Assembly: GCF_036417845.1 (NCBI RefSeq)
Contig: NC_089978.1
Coordinates: 139,742,288-139,806,287 of the forward strand
Origin: Apteryx mantelli
Lineage: Eukaryota; Chordata; Aves; Apterygiformes; Apterygidae
DNA length: 64,000 nucleotides
Direction: 5' to 3'
Shown: positions 38,301 to 50,677 of the stretch, piece after piece
Layout of the letters: every line of letters begins with the position of its first letter
Numbering within the stretch: position 1 is the stretch's first letter
Notes under the pieces: model-generated
The model's database searches: none
The model's input: only the letters and a program-made list of their open reading frames with translations
What the model was told of the DNA's origin: nothing
Translations under genes and position numbers: made by a program

Positions 38301-41300
38301 CATTACTTCTTGCCCAGCAGAAGCAGCATGATTTAAAGAGAACAAGGGGAAGTCTGTTCCCTCACACACATCTAGCAAAATGAAGTACATTCTAATCCTC
38401 ACACGTGTGCCTAATATTGAAGATACTGTGGTTTCAGACAAACTATGGAAGCTACATGTACACACAGTAAATGCAATAGGTGACAGTCAGCAGCGAGTTC
38501 AAAGGACTCAGGGAGTAAGAACTCGGCTATGTTTATCACTCATTTTCTCACATAGGCAGTCCATTCTCAGGAACAATCAGTTGCCTTTTTCTTCCTTACA
38601 CATTATGCAAAAAATTCAGACTGGACTTTTCTTTCCGAACAGAAAGATTGTGTTTTCCATGAGTGCAGTTACATCCAGTGTGCAGATTCCTCAGAAGAAA
38701 GTGTTCAGTACAGATAGATGACAAGATAACAGTCCTGAATGAAACTTTAGCAACCAGGAAAGTTCTGCAGACAAGTGTAGAAATATAAACATATTTGGTT
38801 TGTTTTCTTTAAATGAATTATTCTTCAAAATCTTGATCTTTATCTAATTAAATACAGGACTCACTGACTGCACCATTTCTTCATTCTGGGAAGCAGTGGA
38901 TTATTCAAACACTTTGACAATGTTTACTCTACTGCAAGAAGTTGTGGAAAAACTGCAGTTAATTGAATTACAGTTAAATTGGTTAAACAGCTCATAGAAC
39001 TGACTTAAGTAGTCCTTGCCTTGAGACTATTTATGACAGGTAAATTTAAATGACAGAAGTGCTGGATTACAGTATCAAAAAAGCATCACAATTAAGTATG
39101 TTTAGTTTAGATATCTGGCTTTTAGAATTCTGAATTTGTTGATACAGTTTTATTGTTGCTTTCTACAGTGCCAAAATATTTTGTAAGTTATCAGTACTAT
39201 TAAAAATACTGTATTAAAGTTGAGTCATATTAAAAAAAAGTTTTGCATAGAACTGGCCTTAAAAGTAATACCACTATATATTTAGCATACAACAAAAGGA
39301 CGGAAATGAGAACATGAAATTCAAAAGACTGAATAGTACTGAAGAGCAGAAAAAAAACCCCACAGCTGTACTGTGTGTCAGCACATCTATTGCTTGGGAA
39401 ACCCCTCTCTAAGGAAGTGGCAAAATCCTCATTATTTTGAAAATATTTTCAAGTCATGCCAACTTGGAAAACTAAACATATATAAGAAACGCTTTATGGA
39501 ACATTCCTGACTCCAGGGAATGTTCTGGTACTCCACACATGAATACGCAATTGAACAAATCCTCTCTCTTTGGTTTCCATGAATCTTCAAGTCTGATTGC
39601 AGCTCAGGTAGAAAACTGATCCAACAGCACAGCCCTCTGACTTTCAACAACATTGCAACAGGAATTAAGTAAGGCTGTATGCTTAAGAACTCAGATAGTC
39701 TCACTCCCTCAAGGTTTTGCACAAAATAGGAATCTGCACTGCCCATTCCTAGTGACTGGAGAAGTCAAAGAACCTCTCTGGGAAGATGGAAAGGTATGGG
39801 CTGATCTGAGGGAGGCTCTACAACGCCAAAAGTTTACACAGTGCACCTTCCTCACACAGCTTGCTCTATTACGGGTTGTAGCTGAAAAACTGTAATCTAG
39901 ACCAGAATATGCCATGAAATTGCTGGAATAATACTTCCATCATCATTCAGAAAAGAACCTCCAACAGTGCCAGCATCATATAGCTATTACAGAAGACTGC
40001 CCCAATCCTGTATCCTTACAGAGTCATATTTAGAAGTCCTTGCTGGGCTGTGCTAGGTCATGAATAAGTACTGCAAATTTGGCTCCCCTGTTAGCACTGA
40101 GGCTCCACCCAACATAGCTGGTAACTGGATTAGCAGGGAGTTGTTAAACATGGTGTCACTGTTTGGACTGGTCAGGGGGAACATGATTCGCAAGACCTTC
40201 CCAAGAGTGTCTGGGAATCCATCAGCACCACCAACCAATGCTGTAGTTACTATCAAAATACTACTACAAAATATCTACTGATATGAGTCTTACCTGAGGA
40301 GGAAGCAAGCAGTGCAGAGTGTCCACTGAGCAGGCTGGAATAGTTCCCAACTGTAGTGTCTATGCTCGATATAGCAGACTGGTCATGAGCAATGTCAGGC
40401 AGTGGAGGCACGGGTAGAAGAGGTGTCCTGGAGGTGTACATAAAGGGCATGAGCATAAACCAGAGGACAAGATGAGACATTATCAAAAAATATACACTTA
40501 ACTCTCCTATAAGGGACAAGCACTAGATCACTAGTACGTGGAAGGGGAAGTGCTGGCTGAATTACAAAAGCAAGGAGAAGCAGTGCAAGGGATGTTGTAT
40601 CAAATATTTGGACAAGCAGTCCCAGGCCACTAGTGGCAGAAAGGGCAGGTGATGGGGACAGCACAATGAGACCAGTCAGGTGGTCTCCTATCTTTCACTC
40701 AATTTAATTTTTACACTTCATTCTGTTCTCTTCAGAGAGAGACCCACATTCCAAGCTGCCATAAATACCTCCCTCAGTAAGATTCACTTCTTCCTTCCCT
40801 CTCCCCCCCACTTGAAAGACCATCTACCTCACACACTCCAATTTCTCCCCAATATGAATTTCCCACCTCTCCTCTGCAGAGGTGCTAGCTTTCATTTCTT
40901 CAGATAAACCCATGTCTTTGTAAGACTGCTCTGAGCAAGTAGCAATTCCATCATCAAAGGAAAATCTATGAACATGGAAAGCAAGGGTGACAGAGGGACT
41001 GGCATGAAGGAATTCCCAAGCACACACACAATGGGTCTGGCCAGCACATTCACAGAAACTGAAAACAGAGGTGTGATCAAACAGATCTTTCCTATTTCAT
41101 CCTCTGCTCTCTACATGCCTTCAGCAGAGGGATTTCAACATTTTTACTTCAAAATTGTGCTGCAGATTAACCAGAAGCCCTCTTAGAGGGTCCATTACAA
41201 TCTGCCTAGACATCTGTCAGGCTGCAGAATACAGAGGAGGAGCTACCGAGGTTCAACTCAGTGGTCAGCTCTCAGTGGCTTAAATGTAAAGGGAAAGAGG

Positions 41301-44300
41301 GACAGGAAAATATTTCATTCACTAGCTATTCAATGTGGAGAAAGGAAAAAACAGAGCAAGTCTCTCACCTGTAACTGTCCGACCCTGAGGGGACTGCTGA
41401 TGCTGAGTATTTTTTATTCCCTTTCACACTCAACTTCTCTGTTTTTCGCCACTTTGCCCTGCGATTCTGAAACCAGACCTGATAAATGGAGAGAAAGGAT
41501 ACATTCAGAGCAGAAATCACCTCCTTCTGGGGAGGCAGGCAAAAATCAACAATAACAGCCTCCACAGCCCACCAGGTTAAAACAAAACTCTCCTCGCTTC
41601 CACAGAGAATCAGCAAGGTTCATTGCAACCAGAAAGAGAAGAATAACAGCAAAAAGATCACGCTCCAAACCCCAGTTTCCTTTGTTACTCACAGAATAAT
41701 CTTCAAAATAAAGAGATTAACTCCAGCCTCATCAGCTTCTTTTACCCACACATTATGTGTCTCATCTTAAGAGACAGGAAGAAAGATGGAGTAGACAACA
41801 GCTGATGCCACTGCCATTTTCTTTTTTTTTTTTAATTTGCTCATATAGTGTCCATCCGTGCAAGCTCTCTTCCTGACTTTCTCATCAGTGGAACCTGCAG
41901 TCTCTATCCTGTTTCTCGCAAGTTCCTCTCTTCTTGCTCAAGATTTTCCTCCCTGCCCCAGTCCCTCTTCCTCTCATTTTTCTGGCACATAACCCACAGC
42001 CAACTCTGTTACCCACACAGGCGTTACCATGATACGCTGTGGCGTTACACCAACAACAGCTGCAATCTCCCTCCTCTTCTCATTGTCAGGGTAGTGGTCT
42101 TCCTGGAACATCTTTTCCAACTCTTCTAGCTGCTCTAGAAATGATGTATTGTTCAAAGACAGAGAGCGAGATGGGGAGGGGGTGATAAGAAAAAAATATC
42201 CCAAGAGAAACAAGATAGGGGAAAAAACAGAACAGAACAAGTTTTACTATACTTTGGAAAAAGAAATACTTGAGCAATATAAAGAACTTCTTTAAAAGCA
42301 CACCACAAAAATAAACACAAACCTTCATCCACAGTAAAATGAAAAGCATTGCTAGTAATACTTCAAACACAAGGCACTCAGCAACCTTTATTTGAAGATG
42401 CTCCTGCACATCTAATAGTGCAGAATGCGTTGCAAATAGTGCAGGTCAGCATCTCCAAGTTGTGCCTTCCGTATGGTGAAGGAAACACTAGTGCCACTGC
42501 CACCACAAGTGCCACTGTCTGCCAGTCAGTTCCCCATTATCTACCTGCACTGTAGAAGGTCCGTGACTTCTTCCTGACAGGCAGAATTTCTGGATTCTCA
42601 AGTAACTCTTTTTTCTCCTTGGCCCCATCACGGCTATTTCCAGCCTCCAGCACTGAAGATACCTTGTAGGACTGCTGAGCTGCAGTGTTGGCTGAAGCAC
42701 ACTTGGATGATTGACGGGTAGCCAGGCCACACACATGCTGTAACTGTGCTAGCCTGCTGAGGTCTCCAGGGATGACACTAGATGTCTTCTCAGGACACAA
42801 TCCACTTTTGTTGGTATTTTTTTTCTTCTTTGCCTCCTTTTCAATCCCATCAGAGGAATAACTCTCACACTGTTCATGTGATCCTGACTGATCTGTGGGT
42901 TCCTGAGCAAACTTGGCCACAGGAGGTGGAGGCACAGAGTTCATGTCACTGAGGAAATCTGGTAGCTGCCTACCCACTGAGGCAAGGTTGAGCTGGCAGT
43001 CAAGGGCTGCTGAGTCTTGGGAAGTTGACACGGTTGCCTGCACCATGCAGTAACTTTCATTTTCCTCCTCCTCCTTCACAGGGCTTATCCCTTCTTCTGT
43101 TCCCAAGGTATCCCCAACTTCTTTTATAGCTGCACTTTGGGGTGTGGGTAGCACATTGCTCCCTTTACCATGCTCACCAACAGGGTCAGCATCCACCACA
43201 AAGTGCTCAGTATTCTGCGATGAGTCCTCCTTCTCATCCTTGAACACTACAAGAAGAAAATGAAAACCAGCCCCCCAATCCCCACACACATTGTCTAAGC
43301 CAGATGTGCCTCAATAGGAAGTTTCAGTTATGGGAGAAGGAAAACACTACGCAATGAAAGCCAATGGTGAAAAAAGCTAGAGAGTTCAAAAACCAGGATA
43401 GAGTGCTGCTAGGAAAGCAAAAGCAGAGAATGTGACATGGTCAACATGGAGACATTTCAAGCAACTGAGATGAGAAAAGCCTCATTTTGAGAGTGAAGAT
43501 GCCTGCAAAAACAACCAACTGCAAACTGCAAGAAGAATTAGGGCCAGACATACAGAATAAATGGAAGAATGTGTATTACAAATACAGTAGTGGAAAAATA
43601 GCACTGGGGATAACAAAGGTCTTTGGAATAAGGAACAAAACAAAAATCAATGATGTTTACATATCAAGACACTAAGTGTCTCCTTACAAAAAAATGATTA
43701 AAAGAAAAATATGGGCAAAATTCTGGTTTACTCTATCAGTAGTAATTATCTGACAGATGACATCACTTGATGATTAGAGAGGTTTCTGTTTCTATCATAC
43801 TTGAGTTGGCCAAGCAAAACCCAACTGAATTGTACAGACTTCTGAGGACTGCCTTAAATTAGTTTTCTGCAGCTTCAAACACAACAACACTTATGATAAC
43901 ATAGGCTTACAAGATGGGAAATAGCTAGCTGAGGAGAAAAATAAGTTTAAGAAGTCTGATCAAGTTTAACAAAAAGCAGAAACTGCATCACACTAACAGA
44001 GACTGAATAGTAGAAGACAGGTCAGAAAGAACATAAAATAAAGAAATAAATATGCAACTATTTTTGTAACAGAGTAATAAATAAGCATTATTCTTTCCCA
44101 GCTAAGATGCACATTTTAAAACCAAGAAAACCTCCTGATTGTCTCAGAATATGTACATAAGTCAGTGTGATATCTGTTACTTTTTCTTTTTTTAAGCAGG
44201 TGACTAGTTTTTAAGAATTGAGGTAGAATAATAAAAGCAGAACCATATATTTGCCTCTGTATGGAAAGAAGAAACTTTGAGCAGACTATTGGCAGCATTT

Positions 44301-46158
44301 CAGCTTCAAGTGTCTACAAAAAAATGTGTGGGGGAAAAAGATCTAAAATCATTTCATTTCACTCTATCCTGCTTTTGACATAAACTATTGCAACACCAAA
44401 ATAAAGGACTTGCTTTCTGCCTCGTTATGTTTCTCTTCTTAAACAACTATTAATCAGGCAGGAACCTCACAACACCAGTCAGCCAGCAGAACCTTCATAG
44501 AAGTATGAAGGGATGCCAGGCTGCTTCCAAGACTCCAATTCGCCTTTTTACAGGATTAAGAAAGAGGAATTAGTCGCATGGAAAAAAACAGAAGCAGGAA
44601 ACTGTGTAACCAGAATAATTTGATCTTGTTAAGCAGCAATAGTTTCCACTGCTGTTAAATGAGATGAAATATCCTGATTTGGAGGGTCAAGAACCAAGCC
44701 AAGCAGAAGCTGGCTATGTTCTATCTAATTCCTTTTTCCACTGTGCTCCCCACTGTATCTGAGTCTGTTTCAGTCCCGTTCTCACTAACTGCATGAAAAA
44801 GCCAATCCTGTTCTCACTAATTATGCAAAAAAGCCAGTATTTTCTTGTGTTGTTCATTCTGTCACTCACCCTCTGACTCAAATAATGAAGGGTATTTTCA
44901 ATCTAGTGTTTTGACATGAGAAGCCTATTTCCTTATTTTTAGTTTTACACACATACTGGTCTGTGCTTACATCATAAAATACACTTCAAAGTCTTGTGTA
45001 TGTCCCTTGTATCTGCAGCAGAGAGACAGATCAACATCTGGGAGTTTTACATCATCTACAGGAATCTTCCTTCATCAGAAAGGAAATTGCTAGCTCTATT
45101 CCTAAAACATATAGGAAGAACCTGACAACATGTAACTTGGGATTGCAGGTGCCAAGAAAAGACCTGCAAAGTAAATAAAGTTTGGAGAGGAACACAGACC
45201 TTCATGGTAATCTGGGAGTTGCCAATCCATTCTTCTCCCCCACCATTAAAATTACAAGCGAGCAGACTGAACATCACTTTGTGCCACTTTTAGATAAATA
45301 ACTTTAAATAGAAAGAATTTTAATAGGCAGGAAACATCATACTAAAGGAGTTTGAAATGTCTTGAGTTGCTGAAGGTGCACTAGCAGGAAGCAAGTCCCC
45401 TTTTTATCCTCCTTAAACGGTCCAAGCATCTCCTTAGGAGGAACAAGGTAACCACTTGCACAGTGACAGCAAGACTTTTAAGGCTGCTTTGAGCATATGG
45501 TACAAAGTAATCTGGGCACGCACACAGAGTGGGAAATATGAACTTTGCAGATCCACCCACACCAGCTAAGACAAGGAGGAGAAACACCAAACAGTGGGCA
45601 AGGGCCAGAAGTGCCACCAGCCTAGAAACCCAGAGGCAGTGGGGTCCCATTAGTGCAATAGAGAGCGAGCAACTGGCCCCAACCTTCACACCTGCTTGCC
45701 AGGTGCTTTTACAAGCTCGGTGACACGAGGGCCCTGCAGACACAGGGCTTAGCAGCAGCACATTTCCCCAAATCCTCTAGGTCCCTCGACGGCAGCTACC
45801 CCTCAGGCCTGGGCACCGCGGGGCCTCCCACCCCAAGCAGAGCCAGGCACAGGGGAAGGCAGGGGCCAACAGCTGCCCACCCTACTGGGACTGCGGCGGG
45901 GAAGAGGCGATAGGGTCGTTAGCCGCCGCTGGGGCTGCTCATTAGGCTCATTGCCGGGTGCCTCCCCCCAGGTCATTAATGAGCCCCCGCGGCCGGGCCC
46001 TTACCCAGCCCGTCGGGCGCCCACTCCTTCTCCTCCGCGCCCGCCCCGTCCATGCCGGCTGGGCGGCGGCGCGTCCCGCCCGGCCCGATTAATGTCCCCC
46101 CGGCGGCGAGCCCCGCGCGGACTGCGGCCGCGAGCCGCGGCGGGCTCATCAAGGGCAC
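29335..46158 (-). CDS. NOBOX: NOBOX oogenesis homeobox, complete coding region in eight exons
   Basis: NOBOX is a nuclear homeodomain transcription factor of oocytes; in mammals it is needed for follicle growth and activates oocyte genes. Exons 46053-46005, 43246-42545, 42134-42028, 41478-41369, 40427-40294, 33634-33364, 32749-32403 and 30506-30157 join in phase to 2070 bases, giving 689 residues plus TGA. The homeodomain spans about residues 242-301 and is split over exons 2-4; it contains [35 protein letters not shown] and the DNA-contacting residues Q50 and N51. That combination matches NOBOX better than other paired-like families. A lysine run (156-159) may be a nuclear signal. The C-terminal 370 residues are Ser/Pro/Gln-rich without a recognised domain. 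The total length is close to what I recall for human NOBOX (about 690). Confidence 0.93.
29341..30156 (-). other. NOBOX: NOBOX 3' untranslated region (inferred)
   Basis: AT-rich sequence between the NOBOX stop codon and the candidate AATAAA. No coding signal is visible. Its extent depends on the polyadenylation call. Confidence 0.45.
30157..30506 (-). CDS. NOBOX: NOBOX exon 8, C-terminus and stop
   Basis: This exon encodes the last 116 residues plus TGA. It begins [15 protein letters not shown] and ends KKGESIVGK. The acceptor reads ttctcctcagcag, a NAGNAG site that could add or drop one codon. No domain is recognised; the composition is rich in Ser, Gln, Pro and Tyr. Confidence 0.85.
32403..32749 (-). 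CDS. NOBOX: NOBOX exon 7, Tyr/Gln/Ser-rich region
   Basis: The exon is 347 bases, residues about 458-573, with acceptor cttgcttgcag and donor gtaaat. It encodes a Tyr/Gln/Ser-rich stretch ([20 protein letters not shown]) typical of an activation region. Reading phase joins exactly to both neighbours. Confidence 0.87.
33364..33634 (-). CDS. NOBOX: NOBOX exon 6, Pro/Ser-rich region
   Basis: The exon is 271 bases, residues about 368-457, with acceptor tctttattcacag and donor gtagga. It contains [19 protein letters not shown] and [13 protein letters not shown]. The [10 protein letters not shown] and PLMLD segments resemble conserved patches in the C-terminal half of mammalian NOBOX as I remember it, which supports the identity beyond the homeodomain. 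Confidence 0.88.
33635..40293 (-). other. NOBOX: NOBOX intron 5
   Basis: This is the largest NOBOX intron, about 6.7 kb, AT-rich, with gtaaga and ttcacag ends. No nested gene, recognisable repeat or extra in-phase exon was found. Confidence 0.7.
40294..40427 (-). CDS. NOBOX: NOBOX exon 5
   Basis: The exon is 134 bases, residues about 323-367, with acceptor tacacctccag and donor gtaaga. It encodes [18 protein letters not shown] and a Ser-rich tail. The split codon AG|G at its start fits exon 4 exactly. Confidence 0.87.
41369..41478 (-). CDS. NOBOX: NOBOX exon 4, recognition helix of the homeodomain
   Basis: The exon is 110 bases, with acceptor tttatcag and donor gtgaga. It starts [15 protein letters not shown], the third homeodomain helix that enters the DNA major groove. 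The preceding exon ends IM in phase 0, so IMVWFQNRR is restored across the junction. Confidence 0.95.
42028..42134 (-). CDS. NOBOX: NOBOX exon 3, homeodomain helices 1 and 2
   Basis: The exon is 107 bases, with acceptor catcatttctag and donor gtaacg. It encodes [20 protein letters not shown] and continues to VGVTPQRIM. The HYPD and [10 protein letters not shown] patches are strongly NOBOX-like. Confidence 0.95.
42545..43246 (-). CDS. NOBOX: NOBOX exon 2, N-terminal region and start of homeodomain
   Basis: The exon is 702 bases, residues 17-250, with acceptor ttcttcttgtag and donor gtagat. It is acidic and low in order at first ([16 protein letters not shown]), has a lysine run [12 protein letters not shown] near residue 156, and ends [11 protein letters not shown], the start of the homeodomain N-terminal arm. 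No domain precedes the homeodomain. Confidence 0.9.
43247..46004 (-). other. NOBOX: NOBOX intron 1
   Basis: A 2.76 kb intron with gtaagg and cttgtag ends. It contains a minus-strand open frame at 45761-45381 (126 codons with hydrophobic segments) for which I see no homolog. Confidence 0.7.
46005..46053 (-). CDS. NOBOX: NOBOX exon 1 coding part with start codon
   Basis: ATG at 46053-46051 has a good context (G at -3, G at +4) and encodes [16 protein letters not shown] before a gtaagg donor. The leftover G joins TG of exon 2 to make valine. An in-frame ATG at 46149-46147 would add 32 residues but has a poor context (T at -3, A at +4), so the downstream ATG is preferred. The exon is assigned by phase, donor quality and the CpG island, because NOBOX N-termini are poorly conserved. 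Confidence 0.7.
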
Positions 46159-46409
46159 CTGGGGGAGAGCGAGGCCCAGCAGCGGGCCGAGACTGCCTCA
46201 CCAACCTACCTCAGCCGCGCGGGAAGCGCGTGAGGCGGGCTTCTCCTGCAGAGGAGCGGGAGAGGCGGCTCCCCGGGAGGCCGCAGGTAACGGGGGCGCG
46301 CGGCTCCGCCCGTCCGTTGCGGCGGTTCGCGCCTTCCCGCTGCCTTGTGCGTCCCCTCCCCCGCCCAGGGGCGCCATCTTCTGCGGGCTGCCGGGCGCTG
46401 AGGCCTTTT

Positions 46410-46432
46410 CCCTCCCTCCCTCCCTCCCTCCT
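46410..46432 (+). repeat. (CCCT)n short tandem repeat
   Basis: Five to six ccct units lie at the outer edge of the CpG island, just upstream of NOBOX on its own strand. Confidence 0.75.
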
Positions 46433-47158
46433 TTGTGTGTGAGGCGGGCTTGGAGAGCTGGGATCCAAATGGCAAGAAATCTTCACTCTCCCGTGTTGAA
46501 ATAGGGGGCAGAAGTGTGTCTGGGAGATGTAAGGTCATCTGAAAGACTGTGCTTCTTAAGTCCCCATGGGGAGTGGACTTAAACATTGGTAGTAACAAGC
46601 ATTTTAAACCCAGCTGTTACAAAACTGAATCGTGCAACAGATCACACTGAATGAAGTGAACTTTGCTATCTTTCCTCATGGGCTGGCAGAAAGTCAGAAG
46701 GATATATTTTTTTCTATGTCCTCTGGCTCCAGTTGCTTAGAAATACTTCCCTTCCAATTCTCTAAACTGGCAGTTGGAAGAAATAAATGGCACTTCTTGA
46801 CTTTGAGATGCTCTAATCCTGCTTCCTTTTAATACTGATAATTCTCAGAAGAAACAAGGTTCCTAATGCAGTGATACTAGGCAACTCTTGCTATTGAAGT
46901 ACCACAAGTGCTTTCATCTGCTCTGGTAACATTTAAAACCAGCTTTGTGTGCATGAAGCAACTACACAACATGTCAAGCAGGAGTGAACCAAGCTGAGAT
47001 TATTTGACTTCTTTCTTCTCACATGCAGTTGATGGAGAGACCTGTGCCATAACTTGCTAAGTCACAGTGGTTCCAGAAATCAGGTCCTCCTCTTTTACAT
47101 CTTCCATATACAACTTTTCTAACCACCAAAAATGCAGCTGGCTCTAAACACAGCTTTT

Positions 47159-47186
47159 ATGTGTGTGTGTATATATATATATATAT
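47159..47186 (+). repeat. (GT)n(AT)n microsatellite
   Basis: A short alternating gt tract passes directly into an alternating at tract. Confidence 0.85.
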
Positions 47187-50100
47187 GTCTACAAACAGCA
47201 AAGACAACACTTCCTTAATAAATATGGCATATTTAATTGTGCTCTGCTCCACCAAGATGCAACCTCCTTCATCATCTTATTGGTTATTAGCTCAGTATCT
47301 TCTTGCTGGATTGCCATAGCACCATTCTCCTACACAGCATTTTCCCATCTGCCCTATCTTGGCTTCAAGGTTTGCTGTAGCACTGAAGGGCCTGTTGCTG
47401 CAAATGCTTTCACTTGGGAGATATCTCATTAAGTTAAATGAGTATAAACTGAAACATATGTGCCAGCACTTCTCAGACTGAGGACAGTTAATATGAAGGC
47501 GTGAGTGCACCTAGTTCAGCTCCCAAATGCAAGAAAAAGCTGGCTGGAATGTGATTGCAGCTTAAATGACATTTAACAGCATTCAGCTGACCAAACAGAG
47601 TGAATGGGACCTCCTGAATAGTAGATAAAATTGCTCTAACTGCTCTAGGGGTTCCTGTCTTCTAGCAATGTTGTGGTTATTTACTGAGCTCTGGTCTTGT
47701 CATTTTTTTATAGCATTCTAAAGGACAATAAGAACTGCAGAGAATAATTTTGTTTTCTTTTAGGAGGGATCAATTCAGGATTTTCAGGGGCTGTGGGTTG
47801 TTTTTTTTTTTTTTTTACTTTTTAGAGTTATATATATTTTCTTCACTGACTATAGAAGATTAACATCCAAATTGTGTGCAAAACTTAGTTTTTTGGGTTT
47901 TTTTTTAATAGTTAGGTGGTGGTAGTACATCTTGATGTACTTTGGTTCCCTCACACATGCATCTGAGTTTCCTTCCATTACTTCTAGTTAAAAATACTTT
48001 ATTTGCTGTAAACCTTCCCTCTTCTACTTTGCTGTTGTCAGATAACTCACATATATGGATTTGAGGCTCCTAGGCTCGGAATATTGTCTATGTGAACGTT
48101 GGATCTACCCAGATGGGAGTGGATTGTAAGATTCTAATGTTAATTTCTTACTTCCACATGGTTACTCTTTCCAGATCTTGACTGTCCTGATGAGCATCCT
48201 TGAATTTCATTTCTGTCTGCATTTGAGTACCATATAACAAAAATTGAATATAGGTCACTAGGTGAAAGTCACTAGAGACCATTATTAGCTTGTGTGACAC
48301 GTGAGAAGGATTTGTGATATTGGCAGGAATGCTTTATTGGATGGATTATGGGGGGATTTTTCTGTATCATTTTGATTGAGGATGTAGCATGCCAGGGGAC
48401 AGCAAAAGCGGGGCTGCTTTGCAAAATAGGACAAGCCAGAAGCCAGTGCGACTCCAGCACAGGCACTGATAGTGCCATCAGCAACCAGAGCAAGTCCTAG
48501 AGTATCTAAACAGGGTGGACAGAGCAGGGTGCTGATAACAGGGTTCACCGACAGTCTCAGACCAGGCAAGGTGATGAGTCAGGTCCAGCATCTATCCAGG
48601 GGGCCTAGTCAGGAGCAGTAGGAGTTGGGGGCCACAGACAGGACTGGAGACGAAGGTCCACAACATAGGTCCAAGGTCCATGCATGAGACAGTCAAAGAC
48701 AGGGCTGGGCATAGACACACTCACAACATGGGTCTGGATGCCCAGGCCTGAGCTTAAAAGTAGCTCGTGAGGCAAAAAGCAGCAGCTGTGTGGGTAGAGG
48801 AAGCTGGTCAGGACTATTAAAGCTTATCAGGGCTGGAAGGAGAAAGAGGTTGCTTCTTAGGACTCTTCTCTCTGTTTATAGAAACACAAGCCTGTTTTTC
48901 CTCAGACTTTGCCAGCCACCACACTGGTTCATGTGAATGTCCTAAAATGTGAGGAAATGTTTCCTGAAATAATGGCTCCTACTGCGATGTGTGGTGTCAT
49001 TTGGGGGGAGGGAGGGAGCGTTAAAAAGTACTGTTAAGAGTTTTTATGGCTCTTCAAATGCATACTGCTGTGAAGTTCTTATTTATGCATGCAGTTGCCT
49101 CCTTCCTGTAGCCACTGTGTTATCATTCAAATAGTTGTCTCAAGCTGATTACATAGAGGAACAGGGAACAGGCAGGGTTGATGTTTGAGTTGTGTTCATT
49201 CCTGCTGATGAACATAAAAAGGCCATTTCTCATACAGTGTTCTATTCTGTGGACCTTCTTTGCAGATCTTACCAGAAGAGTATAGGCATCTGGCTGACAA
49301 AATCTACCCTTCTGTTTAAAACAAATTTCATGGGAAATCAGGTTATCCCCATTACATAATGGAGGGAGAGAGCCTGACTCATGAGTAAGTATCCACTTCA
49401 TCCTATTACAGTCTATTTGGTTCCTTCTAATTGTATGTGCAGTTGCAGGTGCTAAGAAATGGTAAGAGGAATTTTACTAGTTTCTGATTAACATTGTATA
49501 AATTTAGTCAAAAGCATGAAACTTTAGTCAAAAGCCAAAAAGCATTAAAGTCAGTACAGATTTGCTCATGAAATTTGGTGATGGGGCTAAAATTTAGCTA
49601 AATTGCTCACGTGTAGAGATAATGGAGAATCTGTGGGCTATTTCAAATGTAGGAAGTCAAAGAAAAACAGTGTATAAGCACTTATTCTTTGAAGCATAAG
49701 GTTATTGTTAACCGTCCCTAAAACACAAAAAGCCTGACACCGGGAAACTAATGATATACCTGTGACAGGGAAAAGCTGATCTTTGAAACAACTAGTTAAA
49801 CAGCGTAAGAGTGCTGTTAATCACAACAGTGACCTTAAAGTTTCCTACCTCAAAAAGAATTCTAACAAGCACATGCAGAATTTAAGATAGAACTAACAAA
49901 GATAGACCCTAATAAATGACTTACCAGCTTATTTTCCAGAGTCAAAGTTGAAAGAGCAGGTTCTTAGCTTTTAAAATGTTTAACTAAATGGCCTCTGATT
50001 TAGAGTGGCAATTTCTATGCCCTGCCTTCTCAGATACAGACACCAAAGATCAAGTTGAAATGGCTATGGCATTGATATGGTATATATCAGACTGCCTGCA

Positions 50101-50666
50101 TGAGAAGACCTTACATGAGCACACACTGATTTGATCATGTTGCCTAGTTCTGTATCCCAGTTGTGACATCAGTGATCCTGAACACCTTTATGTATTGCAT
50201 GAATTCAGGTCAATTTGGAAGAAACAGATATTTCAGATCACATGAACGTTCATGGCACATTCACAGATCTTGTTGAGGATTATAACTCTTCATATGTCAC
50301 TTAGTTTGAGGATAGGCTTTGTTTTTTTTCTTAGTTAGGCATAGGTTTCAGTTCTCTTGGAAAGAGAAGCATAGCCATATTGTAGCCTGGACCCACTGAC
50401 TTTTAAAAAGACAATCAGATCATCACATCCTGCTTTAACTGGTACAGTGGGCTCAATCCCCATCTTCTGTATGTCATCCCTCTAGCTTACCTTGATATAC
50501 TGATGACTACTACCAGTATAGAACCTGCAGTAACAGTCACTTCAGGGCATACACAGACTAAGAATAATGCTCTTACGAGTCTTATGAGATGGCTGGTAAA
50601 GCAAGTTTCCTTCACTGCTCCTGCTTAGTATAGCTATTTGTACTCAAAAAGGGGAAAGAAATGGCT

Positions 50667-50677
50667 GGGGGGGGGGG
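50667..50677 (+). repeat. Poly-G run
   Basis: Eleven consecutive G residues. It is a simple homopolymer and its length may be uncertain. Confidence 0.7.

Larger units (their letters stand above)
45780..46440. promoter_or_regulatory. CpG island over NOBOX exon 1
   Basis: This is a sharply GC- and CpG-rich block in otherwise AT-rich sequence, densest at about 45940-46400, covering the proposed first NOBOX exon. It is the only such island seen in the window, apart from the CG-containing minisatellite at 58.5 kb. It most likely marks a promoter; no TATA box was identified. Confidence 0.8.

Noticed and set aside
46149-46158. Upstream in-frame start for NOBOX
   Set aside because: The ATG at 46149 has T at -3 and A at +4, whereas the ATG at 46053 has G at both; the GTG at 46158 is not a usual start.
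45951-46504. Two long plus-strand frames across the CpG island (150-163 codons)
   Set aside because: GC-rich sequence lacks stop codons; there are no motifs, and the strand is opposite to the supported exon.
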